A stretch of DNA of 64,000 nt from Calliphora vicina (GCF_958450345.1 NC_088782.1:120759980-120823979), one strand, 5' to 3'. Counted from the first letter of the stretch, positions 36,028 through 48,033 are shown. Made by a program: numbers and translations. Notes: generated by a model not told the origin, from the sequence alone.

Positions 36028-36247
36028 TTTACTTCTATAGAAAATTGTGAGACACTTTTTCTATAGAAAATTGTGAGACACTTTTTCTATAGAAAATTGT
36101 GAGACACTTTTTCTATAGAAAATTGTGAGACACTTTTTCTATAGAAAATTGTGAGACACTTTTTCTATAGAAAATTGTGAGACACTTTTTCTATAGAAAA
36201 TTGTGAGACACTTTTTCTATAGAAAATTGTGAGACACTTTTCTATAG
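36028..36247 (+). repeat. 26-bp satellite with TTTTCTATAGAAAA core (Sat-5)
   Basis: About eight and a half near-perfect copies of TTTTTCTATAGAAAATTGTG plus AGACAC (26 bp). The spacer contains the small dyad GTG-AGA-CAC. It is the shortest unit of the core family. Confidence 0.95.
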
Positions 36248-37711
36248 TTTAACATATTTATGAAGGGTATAAACTCTTCTTCTATCACTTGCCAAAACTT
36301 CAAATTCCTTAAAGGGATTTCCAAAAAAAATATTATGTATAACAATCAAGCACACTACTTTGGGTGATCGGAGTAAGCAAACAAAAAATAAAGAAAATAT
36401 TTGTTTGCTCTTGATTTTATCAAATAAACAAAATCTGCTCATGGTGTCAGTGTCAGTAGCCCAGCAGGGGAGATCTCTTTACACGAACATACATTTCAAA
36501 AAAAACAAATGCAACAAAACACTAAAAGTCAAAGGAGTTATAAACACCCTCGATAATAAAATTTCTTATAAATTTAAAAAAAAAAAATATATAAAAAACA
36601 ACTTTGGCAATGAGTGTGTTAATAAATTTTATAAAAAGGTTAATCAATTGTGGTCACCCCGAAACTGGAAAGAGGAATTCAGAAAAACTCAAACACACGC
36701 GATATAACAGACTAAAAGGATGTGAAACATATAAGCAGTTATCTAGATCACTGTAAGCGAAAAAAAAACAGGGCCAGGCCAATGAAGTGCATAAGGCAAA
36801 TTCACAAAAAAAGCGACAAATTTTTAAAGTCATCACATTTATCATTTATTTACAATAAGAGCAAAAGCCAAAAAGAAAACCATACTGCCACCATAAGTTA
36901 CGTTTTTGATTACCAAAAAGATTTAATAAATTTTTGAAAAGCAAATTCCTTAAAATATTCCAACAAAACCAAAAAAAAAATCAAGTTAAAACATGTTTTG
37001 TTAAACGAAATAAAATTTGTCTCAATTTCAATACAATTTTTCAGTGGTTTCTTCTTTATAAATTAAGAGCGATTTTAACCTTTATGATTTTGTTTTGGAT
37101 TTTTTTTTTCTTCTTTTAAACAAACATAAATTTTATTTTATGTAGACTTAATGCCAAAGTTAGTTGGTCTTATAAAATAATGTTCAATTTAGAGAACAAT
37201 GAAATTGTTATACAAATGTTTAAAGGAGGTGGTTGCTTTAGAGGATTTTATAGAGGTTTCTTTTTATTTATTCATACATAATGTAAAGACATGTGGTGTG
37301 TGTAATAAAATATAAATAAAATTTATTTATTGTATAAAATATGTCTCCATGTTTGGTATATTTTGATTTTATAGCCATACAGGGGTTAATTTCAAATTCA
37401 TATCAAAGGTTATATTGTCATTTGGGAATTTCATTGTTAATGGGTGGACAAATTTTGAAAATGTTTACAAAAGACGTTTAATTGTAAGGATTTGAAATTC
37501 CAGAAATTGGAGGTGTAGCTGGTAATGTTAGTTAGTGTCAAACAATTATTGGTTTCTTTGAGAAAGGATATTTTTGAGTTTAAACGTTTGGAGATAAAAA
37601 TAGAACAAGGAGATGATTTAGATTATTATGGGTGTGTACTAAAATAACATAAATATTACTAGACTAGTAAGAGTTTTTTTTACAAAGGACAGGAAAATCC
37701 TTAAAACTGTT
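36248..37711. other. Unassigned A+T-rich DNA
   Basis: Lysine-rich or phenylalanine-rich chance open frames only. No RNA gene or element was recognised. Confidence 0.5.
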
Positions 37712-40417
37712 TCATGAAGGCAGTTTTCTATAGAAAACTATCCCATGAAGACATTTGTCTATAGAAAACTAACTCATGAAGACAGTTTTCTATAGAAATC
37801 TAACTCATTATTTCTATATGAAAACTGTCTGGGCCAGACAATTTTCTATATGAAAACTGTCTGGGCCAGACAATTTTCTATATGAAAACTGTCTGGGCCA
37901 GACAATTTTCTATATGAAAACTGTCTGGGCCAGACAATTTTCTATATGAAAACTGTCTGGGCCAGACAATTTTCTATATGAAAACTGTCTGGGCCAGACA
38001 ATTTTCTATATGAAAACTGTCTGGGCCAGACAATTTTCTATATGAAAACTGTCTGGGCCAGACAATTTTCTATATGAAAACTGTCTGGGCCAGACAATTT
38101 TCTATATGAAAACTGTCTGGGCCAGACAATTTTCTATATGAAAACTGTCTGGGCCAGACAATTTTCTATATGAAAACTGTCTGGGCCAGACAATTTTCTA
38201 TATGAAAACTGTCTGGGCCAGACAATTTTCTATATGAAAACTGTCTGGGCCAGACAATTTTCTATATGAAAACTGTCTGGGCCAGACAATTTTCTATATG
38301 AAAACTGTCTGGGCCAGACAATTTTCTATATGAAAACTGTCTGGGCCAGACAATTTTCTATATGAAAACTGTCTGGGCCAGACAATTTTCTATATGAAAA
38401 CTGTCTGGGCCAGACAATTTTCTATATGAAAACTGTCTGGGCCAGACAATTTTCTATATGAAAACTGTCTGGGCCAGACAATTTTCTATATGAAAACTGT
38501 CTGGGCCAGACAATTTTCTATATGAAAACTGTCTGGGCCAGACAATTTTCTATATGAAAACTGTCTGGGCCAGACAATTTTCTATATGAAAACTGTCTGG
38601 GCCAGACAATTTTCTATATGAAAACTGTCTGGGCCAGACAATTTTCTATATGAAAACTGTCTGCTGCAGACAATTTTCTATATGAAAACTGTCTGCTGCA
38701 GACAATTTTCTATATGAAAACTGTCTGCTGCAGACAATTTTCTATATGAAAACTGTCTGCTGCAGACAATTTTCTATATGAAAACTGTCTGCTGCAGACA
38801 ATTTTCTATATGAAAACTGTCTGCTGCAGACAATTTTCTATATGAAAACTGTCTGCTGCAGACAATTTTCTATATGAAAACTGTCTGCTGCAGACAATTT
38901 TCTATATGAAAACTGTCTGGGCCAGACAATTTTCTATATGAAAACTGTCTGGGCCAGACAATTTTCTATATGAAAACTGTCTGGGCCAGACAATTTTCTA
39001 TATGAAAACTGTCTGGGCCAGACAATTTTCTATATGAAAACTGTCTGGGCCAGACAATTTTCTATATGAAAACTGTCTGGGCCAGACAATTTTCTATATG
39101 AAAACTGTCTGGGCCAGACAATTTTCTATATGAAAACTGTCTGGGCCAGACAATTTTCTATATGAAAACTGTCTGGGCCAGACAATTTTCTATATGAAAA
39201 CTGTCTGGGCCAGACAATTTTCTATATGAAAACTGTCTGGGCCAGACAATTTTCTATATGAAAACTGTCTGGGCCAGACAATTTTCTATATGAAAACTGT
39301 CTGGGCCAGACAATTTTCTATATGAAAACTGTCTGGGCCAGACAATTTTCTATATGAAAACTGTCTGGGCCAGACAATTTTCTATATGAAAACTGTCTGG
39401 GCCAGACAATTTTCTATATGAAAACTGTCTGGGCCAGACAATTTTCTATATGAAAACTGTCTGGGCCAGACAATTTTCTATATGAAAACTGTCTGGGCCA
39501 GACAATTTTCTATATGAAAACTGTCTGGGCCAGACAATTTTCTATATGAAAACTGTCTGGGCCAGACAATTTTCTATATGAAAACTGTCTGGGCCAGACA
39601 ATTTTCTATATGAAAACTGTCTGGGCCAGACAATTTTCTATATGAAAACTGTCTGGGCCAGACAATTTTCTATATGAAAACTGTCTGGGCCAGACAATTT
39701 TCTATATGAAAACTGTCTGGGCCAGACAATTTTCTATATGAAAACTGTCTGGGCCAGACAATTTTCTATATGAAAACTGTCTGGGCCAGACAATTTTCTA
39801 TATGAAAACTGTCTGGGCCAGACAATTTTCTATATGAAAACTGTCTGGGCCAGACAATTTTCTATATGAAAACTGTCTGGGCCAGACAATTTTCTATATG
39901 AAAACTGTCTGGGCCAGACAATTTTCTATATGAAAACTGTCTGGGCCAGACAATTTTCTATATGAAAACTGTCTGGGCCAGACAATTTTCTATATGAAAA
40001 CTGTCTGGGCCAGACAATTTTCTATATGAAAACTGTCTGGGCCAGACAATTTTCTATATGAAAACTGTCTGGGCCAGACAATTTTCTATATGAAAACTGT
40101 CTGGGCCAGACAATTTTCTATATGAAAACTGTCTGGGCCAGACAATTTTCTATATGAAAACTGTCTGGGCCAGACAATTTTCTATATGAAAACTGTCTGG
40201 GCCAGACAATTTTCTATATGAAAACTGTCTGGGCCAGACAATTTTCTATATGAAAACTGTCTGGGCCAGACAATTTTCTATATGAAAACTGTCTGGGCCA
40301 GACAATTTTCTATATGAAAACTGTCTGGGCCAGACAATTTTCTATATGAAAACTGTCTGGGCCAGACAATTTTCTATATGAAAACTGTCTGGGCCAGACA
40401 ATTTTCTATATGAAAAC
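37712..40417 (+). repeat. 32-bp satellite with paired palindromes (Sat-6)
   Basis: About 81 copies from 37815 of GTCTGGGCCAGACAATTTTC plus TATATGAAAACT (32 bp), almost invariant, after about 100 bp of diverged precursor units with CATGAAGACAGTTTTCTATAG. Two inverted repeats tile the unit: TTTTC-TATAT-GAAAA, and AAAACTGTCTGG with CCAGACAATTTT (one mismatch). Eight consecutive units (about 38650-38900) read GTCTGCTGCAGAC, changing both arms together. Confidence 0.97.
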
Positions 40418-40522
40418 TTCCTTGGCTATATTTTCAAATTCATCCATTTCTGATTTAAGTAATCATTTTCAATGTTTACCCATGATTAATGACATTTCAT
40501 TAAAAATTCATAAACATAAATC

Positions 40523-41340
40523 AAAACAAGTAAGAAAGTATGGTCGGTCAAGCCCGACCATATAATACCCTACACTAAGTAAAAGAGCAAAAAAAATTTT
40601 TCTTTTAAAATTTCAAGAGCAAAAAAAATTTTTCTTTTAAAATTTCAATAATTTATATTTTTGAGTGATTTTCGCAAGTGGGGTTATATGGGGGCTATGA
40701 CCAATTATGGACCGATCACCATGAAATTAGGTCATGAGATTTATGTCTATATTAAAGTTAACTATGTTGAATTTTGTTTGTTTACCAACATTTTTAAGCG
40801 ATTTATGCACGTTAAAGTGATTTTCGGAAGCGGGTCTATATGGGAGCTATGACTAATTATGGACCGATCGTAACAAAATTTGGTGACATGAATTTTGTGT
40901 ATATAAAACTTATTTGGAGCGGAATTTGTGTAAATACATATATAAATTAAAGATTTATGACCGATAAAGTCCAATTTCTGGAGGATATTCGTATGGGGGC
41001 TAGGTGAAATAGTGGACCGATTTCAGCCAGTTTCAATAGGCTTGGTCCTTGAGCCGAAAAAATAATATGTACCAAATTTGATCGAAATATCTTCAAAATT
41101 GCGACCTGTACTCTGCGCACAAGGTTTACATGGACAGCCAGCCAGCCAGCCAGCCAGCCAGCCAACCAGACGGACGGACGGACGGACGGACGGACGGACG
41201 GACATCGCTTAATCGACTCAGAAAGTGATTCTAAGTCGATCGGTATACTTTAAGGTGGGTGTTAGACTAATATTTTTGGGCGTTACAAACATCTGCACAA
41301 ACGCATAATACCCTCCCCACTATGGTGGTGTAGGGTATAA
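40523..41340 (-). mobile_element. DINE-1/Helentron-like element, copy B
   Basis: Minus-strand copy of the 29234 family: AAAACAAGTAAGAAAGTATG, hairpin TGGTCGG-TCAAGC-CCGACCA, the shared body, then (CCAG)n and (GGAC)n microsatellites at about 41137-41205, and the end ...CCATAGTGG-type start in reverse (CACTATGGTGGTGTAGGGTA). A 34-bp internal duplication (AAAAAAATTTTTCTTTTAAA) lies at about 40585-40645. Non-coding. Confidence 0.87.
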
Positions 41341-42307
41341 ACACACTCTTGAAAATCAATATTGTAACGATAAATAGAAAACTCCCTATATGACAATTTT
41401 GGCAATACAAAATAAAGGGAAATAAGGTATAAAATGAAACAGAAGTAGGTGATCTAAAAATCTATAAAACTAAAACACAAGACAAACAATAAAGATGATA
41501 CAACAGAAAAAGGACTAACTACTGAACAGACCCCTTTTAGGGAAACAATAACCTTTGCTTGATGTCTGGAAACAAAAGAAAATTAAAACAAATGATTTTG
41601 AAACACACTGAGGGTAAACAAATATTTTGAAAACAATAATTAAAATAGAATAAAAGATGAAAAACCAAAACAGAAAACAGTAGTACTAAGACTCAAAAAC
41701 TTTTACAGGGTTAGAAAAACAAAATTTTCTAACATCTACTATAAAGGGTTAATCTTTGTGTCCTTTTTGTCAGTTAAACTTCTTCAAATCATTAGTTTGT
41801 TTATTTGAATTTAGTTTTTAAATGATTAATGATTTTTTTGTTGAAATTTTTGCAAATGTTTTGCCAACAATAATTAAAGTTTTGAAAATTGTTTGCTTAT
41901 GGTTGAAGTATATCAAATTTGTTTGTTGTGACAATTGTTTTACTTTGTGAAGATCATTTAGAATATTGGCAAATACTTCAAAAAATCTTGACAAGTCATG
42001 TTTTTTTTTAACAACTTAAGATCATTAATCTTTTGCAGTTAAAATTTAAGAAGATTTTTTGTGACAATATGCTAAAATTAAAGGTGATTTTTAAGAAACC
42101 AATTTATAAAATCAGTAGTTCAAGAAGATGAACAGCAGCTGTGGTAACTAATGGTTTTTGAATTTAAGAAATTCAATGGATTTTTAATGATTTTTCTAGT
42201 TTGCTAAATGTCCTTCAGTTTTTGATTACAATTTTTGTTTTATTTTGTTATTAAATCTTTGTAAAGTAATTTGTAATTTGTAGCAATTCATTTAAAACTG
42301 TTTTTCT
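41341..42307. other. Unassigned A+T-rich DNA
   Basis: This spacer separates two oppositely oriented arrays of one satellite family, together with the DINE-like element. No gene is supported. Confidence 0.5.
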
Positions 42308-43718
42308 AAGAAAATTTTCATATAGAAAATTGTCTGCACCAGACAGTTTTCATATAGAAAATTGTCTGCACCAGACAGTTTTCATATAGAAAATTGTCTG
42401 CACCAGACAGTTTTCATATAGAAAATTGTCTGCACCAGACAGTTTTCATATAGAAAATTGTCTGCACCAGACAGTTTTCATATAGAAAATTGTCTGCACC
42501 AGACAGTTTTCATATAGAAAATTGTCTGCACCAGACAGTTTTCATATAGAAAATTGTCTGCACCAGACAGTTTTCATATAGAAAATTCTCAGCATCAGAC
42601 AGTTTTCATATAGAAAATTGTCTGCACCAGACAGTTTTCATATAGAAAATTCTCAGCATCAGACAGTTTTCATATAGAAAATTGTCTGCACCAGACAGTT
42701 TTCATATAGAAAATTGTCTGGCCAAGACAGTTTTCATATAGAAAATTGTCTGCACCAGACAGTTTTCATATAGAAAATTGTCTGCACCAGACAGTTTTCA
42801 TATAGAAAATTGTCTGCACCAGACAGTTTTCATATAGAAAATTGTCTGCACCAGACAGTTTTCATATAGAAAATTGTCTGCACCAGACAGTTTTCATATA
42901 GAAAATTGTCTGCACCAGACAGTTTTCATATAGAAAATTGTCTGCACCAGACAGTTTTCATATAGAAAAGTGTCTGCACCAGACAGTTTTCATATAGAAA
43001 ATTGTCTGCACCAGACAGTTTTCATATAGAAAATTGTCTGCACCAGACAGTTTTCATATAGAAAAGTGTCTGCACCAGACAGTTTTCATATAGCAAATTG
43101 TCTGCACCAGACAGTTTTCATATAGAAAATTGTCTGCACCAGACAGTTTTCATATAGAAAATTGTCTGCACCAGACAGTTTTCATATAGAAAATTGTCTG
43201 CACCAGACAGTTTTCATATAGAAAATTGTCTGCACCAGACAGTTTTCATATAGAAAATTGTCTGCACCAGACAGTTTTCATATAGAAAATTGTCTGCACC
43301 AGACAGTTTTCATATAGAAAATTGTCTGCACCAGACAGTTTTCATATAGAAAATTGTCTGCACCAGACAGTTTTCATATAGAAAATTCTCAGCATCAGAC
43401 AGTTTTCATATAGAAAATTGTCTGCACCAGACAGTTTTCATATAGAAAATTCTCAGCATCAGACAGTTTTCATATAGAAAATTGTCTGCACCAGACAGTT
43501 TTCATATAGAAAATTGTCTGGCCAAGACAGTTTTCATATAGAAAATTGTCTGCACCAGACAGTTTTCATATAGAAAATTGTCTGCACCAGACAGTTTTCA
43601 TATAGAAAATTGTCTGCACCAGACAGTTTTCATATAGAAAATTGTCTGCACCAGACAGTTTTCATATAGAAAATTGTCTGCACCAGACAGTTTTCATATA
43701 GAAAATTGTCTTGCCAAG
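42308..43718 (-). repeat. 32-bp satellite, inverted relative to 37712-40417 (Sat-6')
   Basis: About 44 copies of ATTGTCTGCACCAGACAGTT plus TTCATATAGAAA (32 bp). This is the reverse-complement orientation of the Sat-6 unit with a slightly different spacer (GTCTG-CAC-CAGAC). Variant units (TTCTCAGCATCAGAC at 42586 and 42650; GTCTGGCCAAGAC at about 42717) recur exactly 800 bp later (43386, 43450, about 43517), a 25-unit higher-order repeat. Confidence 0.96.
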
Positions 43719-45289
43719 AAAGTCTTTTTATTATTACAATATTCTTCAATTTGAAAACAGTTTTCTTACAATAAAATTTTTGATTTCTTAATTTAGTTTA
43801 GCTTTTAAAACAAACGCCTTTTACTTTTTTAATCGTATAATTTTCCTCAAATAAATTAATAAATAATGTCGGCTTAAAATATTTGTTTTTATTTAACGAT
43901 GACAAACCTTTTACACTTAAGTAGTTAAATTTATTTAAAAAAAAAAACCTAATGAATTCCTCCCAAAAAGCTGTAAAAGGAATTAAGAAATTATAGCTAG
44001 ACTTAAATGACAGCAAGCTGATAAACTGATAAACCATAAAATTATTCGATAAATTTATGGCAAAATATAAAAAAAAGATAATATATTTAGAAAACATAAA
44101 AAAGCCGCATGATAGATTAACAAAATATGGTTAATTTCCCATAAAATCAAAACAAACAAAAAAAAAATGTTGCTGTTTTTAATGTTTTTAGCTTAATTAT
44201 TTATACATAATAAAATGATGTTTTTATTTTTCTATATGGAGCATAAATGTTAATTTTAAACAAATATTTAAACATAAAATAAATTGGAAAAAATAACACA
44301 AGACTTTAGTAGAGAAAAAGGTATTAATGTGACCACATAAATTCGTGATAAAATAATAAATTACTATAAATTTAAAGAAACTTAAAATGAAACAACAACG
44401 TCAACAAAGAAACCATTAAAAAAACATTTAAAAATTGATGCCTGGGGAGGAGCAGACTAGGACCCCCCACCAACTAAAGTAACAAAAAAACTTCAACATA
44501 AGTTGGAGTTAAACGAAAACTAAACAAAACAACTCCTGACAAAATCCAAAAACTAGGCGACATTAGTAATTAAATGGAAAATTATGATGTATTCAAACGA
44601 GCTGCAACCAAAAAAAAAAAATAAAAAATCTTCATCTTCATCAACATCATGCAGAAGAATTTTATAATGATGTCGAAGTTATTTAAATCCCAATTAAATG
44701 TAAATATTATTACTATTATTGGTGGGGTTTATGTAAAACATTTAATTAACATTTAATCATTCGATTTCCAAGTCAATCAGCAGCAAAGATGTGCTGTGGA
44801 GTCTGCGCCTTATGCAGGCAGTTGAATTGATCGGAGTTCTCTCCGTTGTGCTTTCTCAGCTGTATTAACACTAATGAATTATGAGTTACAGACAGACAGA
44901 CAGCCATAGAGACGGACAGGTAGACTTGTCTACAAGTGCAGACAGCCACACAAACTTACATAAACATTTATGTATCACAAACCATCCATCCCTATACACA
45001 TTTGTTTAAGTCTAAATCTTTGAATGTTTTGATTTGATATCTTAGTTGAAGAGTTATTATAATGAGATTGACGATTTTAGTTTCGTTTTGTAAACCATAA
45101 CATTTTATTAAGATAATAAAATCAATATAATGTTCATTATTTAGGTTTTTGAGGTTTTTAAATATTTTTTTTTTTAAATCTTTTTTGGGTTGTACTCTTA
45201 ACAAACAATTTCATCAATGTCAAATAATAACGTGATTAGTTTAGATTTTAATTAACCCTTAATTTGTTTCGCTCTCAGATAATTTTGAG
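43719..45289. other. Unassigned A+T-rich DNA
   Basis: No gene is supported. A short GACA run with GGACAGG at 44890-44925 may be a scrap of a DINE-like microsatellite. Confidence 0.45.
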
Positions 45290-45345
45290 ATTTTTAGACT
45301 AGACTAGAGGGTTGTGGGTTCGATTCCCACCTCTGGAAGACAACA
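45290..45345 (+). repeat. tRNA-like / SINE fragment with B box
   Basis: A perfect Pol III B box, GGTTCGATTCC (45317-45327), sits inside a T-arm-like stem GTGGG/CCCAC. The upstream part does not fold into a D arm or a matching acceptor stem, so it is not a functional tRNA. A tRNA-derived SINE scrap is the likeliest reading. Confidence 0.4.
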
Positions 45346-46284
45346 AAAAAGCTTTGCGGTTTATGTTTGTTTAAAAAAATTAAGTTTTCGTAACAACTCT
45401 TGCCTGAAATATGAAAGCAATAGATATTTGTTCACGATTCTTTGTGATGGAAGGTATAGGTAGTATGACTGCACAGTGGGGCAAAGTCACCTTTGTCGGG
45501 CCAAAAGTCGAAAAATGTACAAAATTATCAACAAATTGGTATATGGGGGTTTTTGGGGTCGCTGTTATCAGAATTAGCAAATTCAAAATGGCCGACCTAA
45601 TATGGCGTCATATCATTCGAAAAAAAATTAAATGAATTTGCTAATTGATTAAAAGTTTTTGTTTTGATATTTTAGGGTATATAATTGAAAATTTCAACAC
45701 TCAACAAATACATGCATACGTATTTGTGTAGCTCTACCTTAGATCACGTTTTCGAGAGTTTACTGTATATAAATGTGGTGTTGTATTTTATGTTATTTCA
45801 TGTACATTAAAGCGTACCACCTTACAAGCAAAAAAAATGCGCCGTAAAACCTCTAGTAAGTATTTTTGCAAGGCAGTTATCAAAAAATAGTTTAATATTT
45901 GTTTGGCCGAACGTAGGGCAAATAGCAAATACGTGCAGCTTTATTTGTTAAATAATACTTTGACTTATTACCTCCAATAGCATAGAGAAAAGGAAAAGGC
46001 AGGAAAACAAAATTTCACTCAATCACAACAATTTTGTTTAACAAATTAAAAATAAAAACAAGTAATAAAGTATGGTCGGTCAAGGCCGACCATATAATAC
46101 CCTACACTAAGTAAAAGAGTAAAAACAATTTTCTTTTAAAATTTCAATAATTTGTATGTTTGAGTGATTTTCGGAAGTGGGCCTTATATGGGGCCATGAC
46201 GAATTATGGACCGATCACCATGAAATTAGGTCCTGTGATTTGTGTCTATATGAAAGTTTACTATGTTGAATTTTGTGAGTATAC

Positions 46285-47165
46285 TGTGATGCAGTTTTTG
46301 TTTCCAGCCGGGGTATGCTTAGTCTGTCCAGGTTCTTCAAAGGTCTGCTTCCTTTGAAATGTTTACCACAGAGCTGTCTTGGATCTTTGGAATATGTTTG
46401 TTAATGGGTGAAACTTCTAATAGAGAATCCGACGAGATAAATACTTCGGCTCTCGGTCGGATAATGACTAATTATTTGTGAATACTGTCTATGGATGCAA
46501 TCCGAGGAGACAAATTCGTCAGCTCTCGTCGGCTAACTACAACTTATTGGCTACGACTAGCTAATGAGTATAATCCGACGAGATAAATGCTTCGGCTCTC
46601 GGTCGGCTAACGACTAATTATTCGTAAATACAGCTTATGGGTGCAATCTGATGAGATAAATTCTTCAGCTCTCATCGGCTAACTACAACTTATCGGCTAC
46701 GACTAGCTAATGAGTACAATCCGACGAGATAAATGCTTCGGCTCTCGGTCGGCTAATGACAAATTTTTCGTAAATACAGCTTATGGATGCAATCTGATGA
46801 GATAAATTCTTCAGCTCTCATCGGCTAACTACAACTTATTGGCTACGACTAGCTAATGAGTATAATCCGACGAGATAAATGCTTCGGCTCTCGGTCGGCT
46901 AACGACAAATTATTCGTAAATACAGCTTATGGATGCAATCCGATGAGATAAATTCTTCAGCTCTCATCGGCTAACTACAACTTATTGGCTACGACTAGCT
47001 AATGAGTACAATCCAACGAGATAAATACTTCGGCTCTCAGTCGGCTAACTACAGATTTTAACTACGGTATTAATACGAAGTAAGAATTTAGCTCTCGTCT
47101 AATTATGCTTTGTTTACCCGGGCGCAAAGTATAAGTAGATCGGACTTTTGTAACTGCACGTTACA
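46285..47165. mobile_element. Solo LTR (881 bp) nested in DINE-like copy C
   Basis: It starts TGTGATGCAG, ends CACGTTACA and is flanked on both sides by ATAC (46281-46284 and 47166-47169), a 4-bp target duplication. It has no internal coding region. TG...CA ends plus a short duplication inside a known repeat make a solo LTR, left by LTR-LTR recombination, the simplest reading. The parent family is not identified. Confidence 0.72.
46428..47060. repeat. 146-bp tandem repeat inside the solo LTR
   Basis: TCC(G/A)ACGAGATAAATGCTTC starts at 46428, 46574, 46720, 46866 and 47012, exactly 146 bp apart. Each unit has two related halves. One contains CCGACGAG...CTCGGTCGG and the other GATGAG...CTCATCGGC, both with inverted-repeat character. 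Confidence 0.92.
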
Positions 47166-48033
47166 ATACCAACATTTTTAAGCGATTTATGCACGTTAAA
47201 GTGATTTTCGGAAGCGGGTCTATATGGGAGCTATGACTAATTATGGACCGATCGTAACAAAATTTGGTGACATGAATTTTGTATATATAAAACTTATTTG
47301 GAGCGAAATTTGTGTAGATACATTTATAAATTAAACATTTATGACCGATAAAGTCCAATTTCGAGAGGACATTTGTATGGGGGATAGGTGAAATAATGGA
47401 CCGATTTCAGCCAGTTTCAATAAGCTTGGTCTCTGGGCCGAAAAAATAATATGTACCAAATTTGATCGAAATATCTTCAAAATTGCTATCTGCACTCTGC
47501 GCACAAGGTTTACATGGACAGCCAGCCAGACGAACGGACATCGTTTAATCGACTCAGAAAGTGATTCTAAGTCGATCGGTATACTTTAAGGAGGGTGTTA
47601 GACCAATATTTTTGGGCTTTACAAACATCTGCACAAACGCATAATACCCTCCCAACTATGGTGGTGTAGGGTACATATCACTTTATAACAATTTACTATT
47701 TAGAAATTTACATTCAGATTTTTATTTTACGTATTATACTTACCTTCAGCTGTATAATCCATTTTGTTTCGTTTGATTTGCTTGATTACAACAACTTTAA
47801 CACGTGTTTAACGGAAACTCCTACTAGTTGATAATTTCTACGGTAGTGTGCCATTCGTGTGATGGCCTCATTCAAACTGAAATTATGAAGGGAATTTGAG
47901 GCAATGAATCTTACTATGATAATTTTTTATCTCCTAGAGTATTTCTTTAACCAACCCAATGACAAAAAACCCCCAACTAAAAACTTATTTTTTCGACTTT
48001 TGGACGGAAAATTCTGCCTTTGGCCGCACTGTG

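Larger units (their letters stand above)
46055..47673 (-). mobile_element. DINE-1/Helentron-like element, copy C, split by a solo LTR
   Basis: It begins AAAACAAGTAATAAAGTATG with hairpin TGGTCGG-TCAAGG-CCGACCA and ends at ATGGTGGTGTAGGGTA. The element body is interrupted between ATTTTGTGAGTATAC (46284) and ATACCAACATTTTT (47166). The uninterrupted equivalent is seen near 40775-40795. Confidence 0.86.
45472..48033. mobile_element. Putative TIR DNA element carrying nested insertions
   Basis: The ends CACAGTGGGGCAAAGTC (45472) and, in reverse complement, CACAGTGCGGCCAAAGG (ending 48033) match imperfectly, and both are followed inward by CCAAAAGTCGAAAAA. A CACAGTG start recalls Transib-type ends, but no transposase and no clean 5-bp target duplication were found. 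It contains the DINE-like copy at 46055-47673. Low-to-moderate confidence. Confidence 0.4.

Noticed and set aside
40661..40974. Similar ~65-codon frames (IYICIYTNSAPNKFYIH...) recurring at 29.5, 40.8, 47.2 and 60.2 kb
   Set aside because: These are conceptual translations of the non-coding DINE-like element body. They occur on both strands with in-frame breaks and have no known protein similarity.
45295..45345. Possible tRNA gene
   Set aside because: Only the T arm and B box are convincing; the D arm, anticodon arm and matching acceptor stem do not form. Kept only as a tRNA-like fragment.
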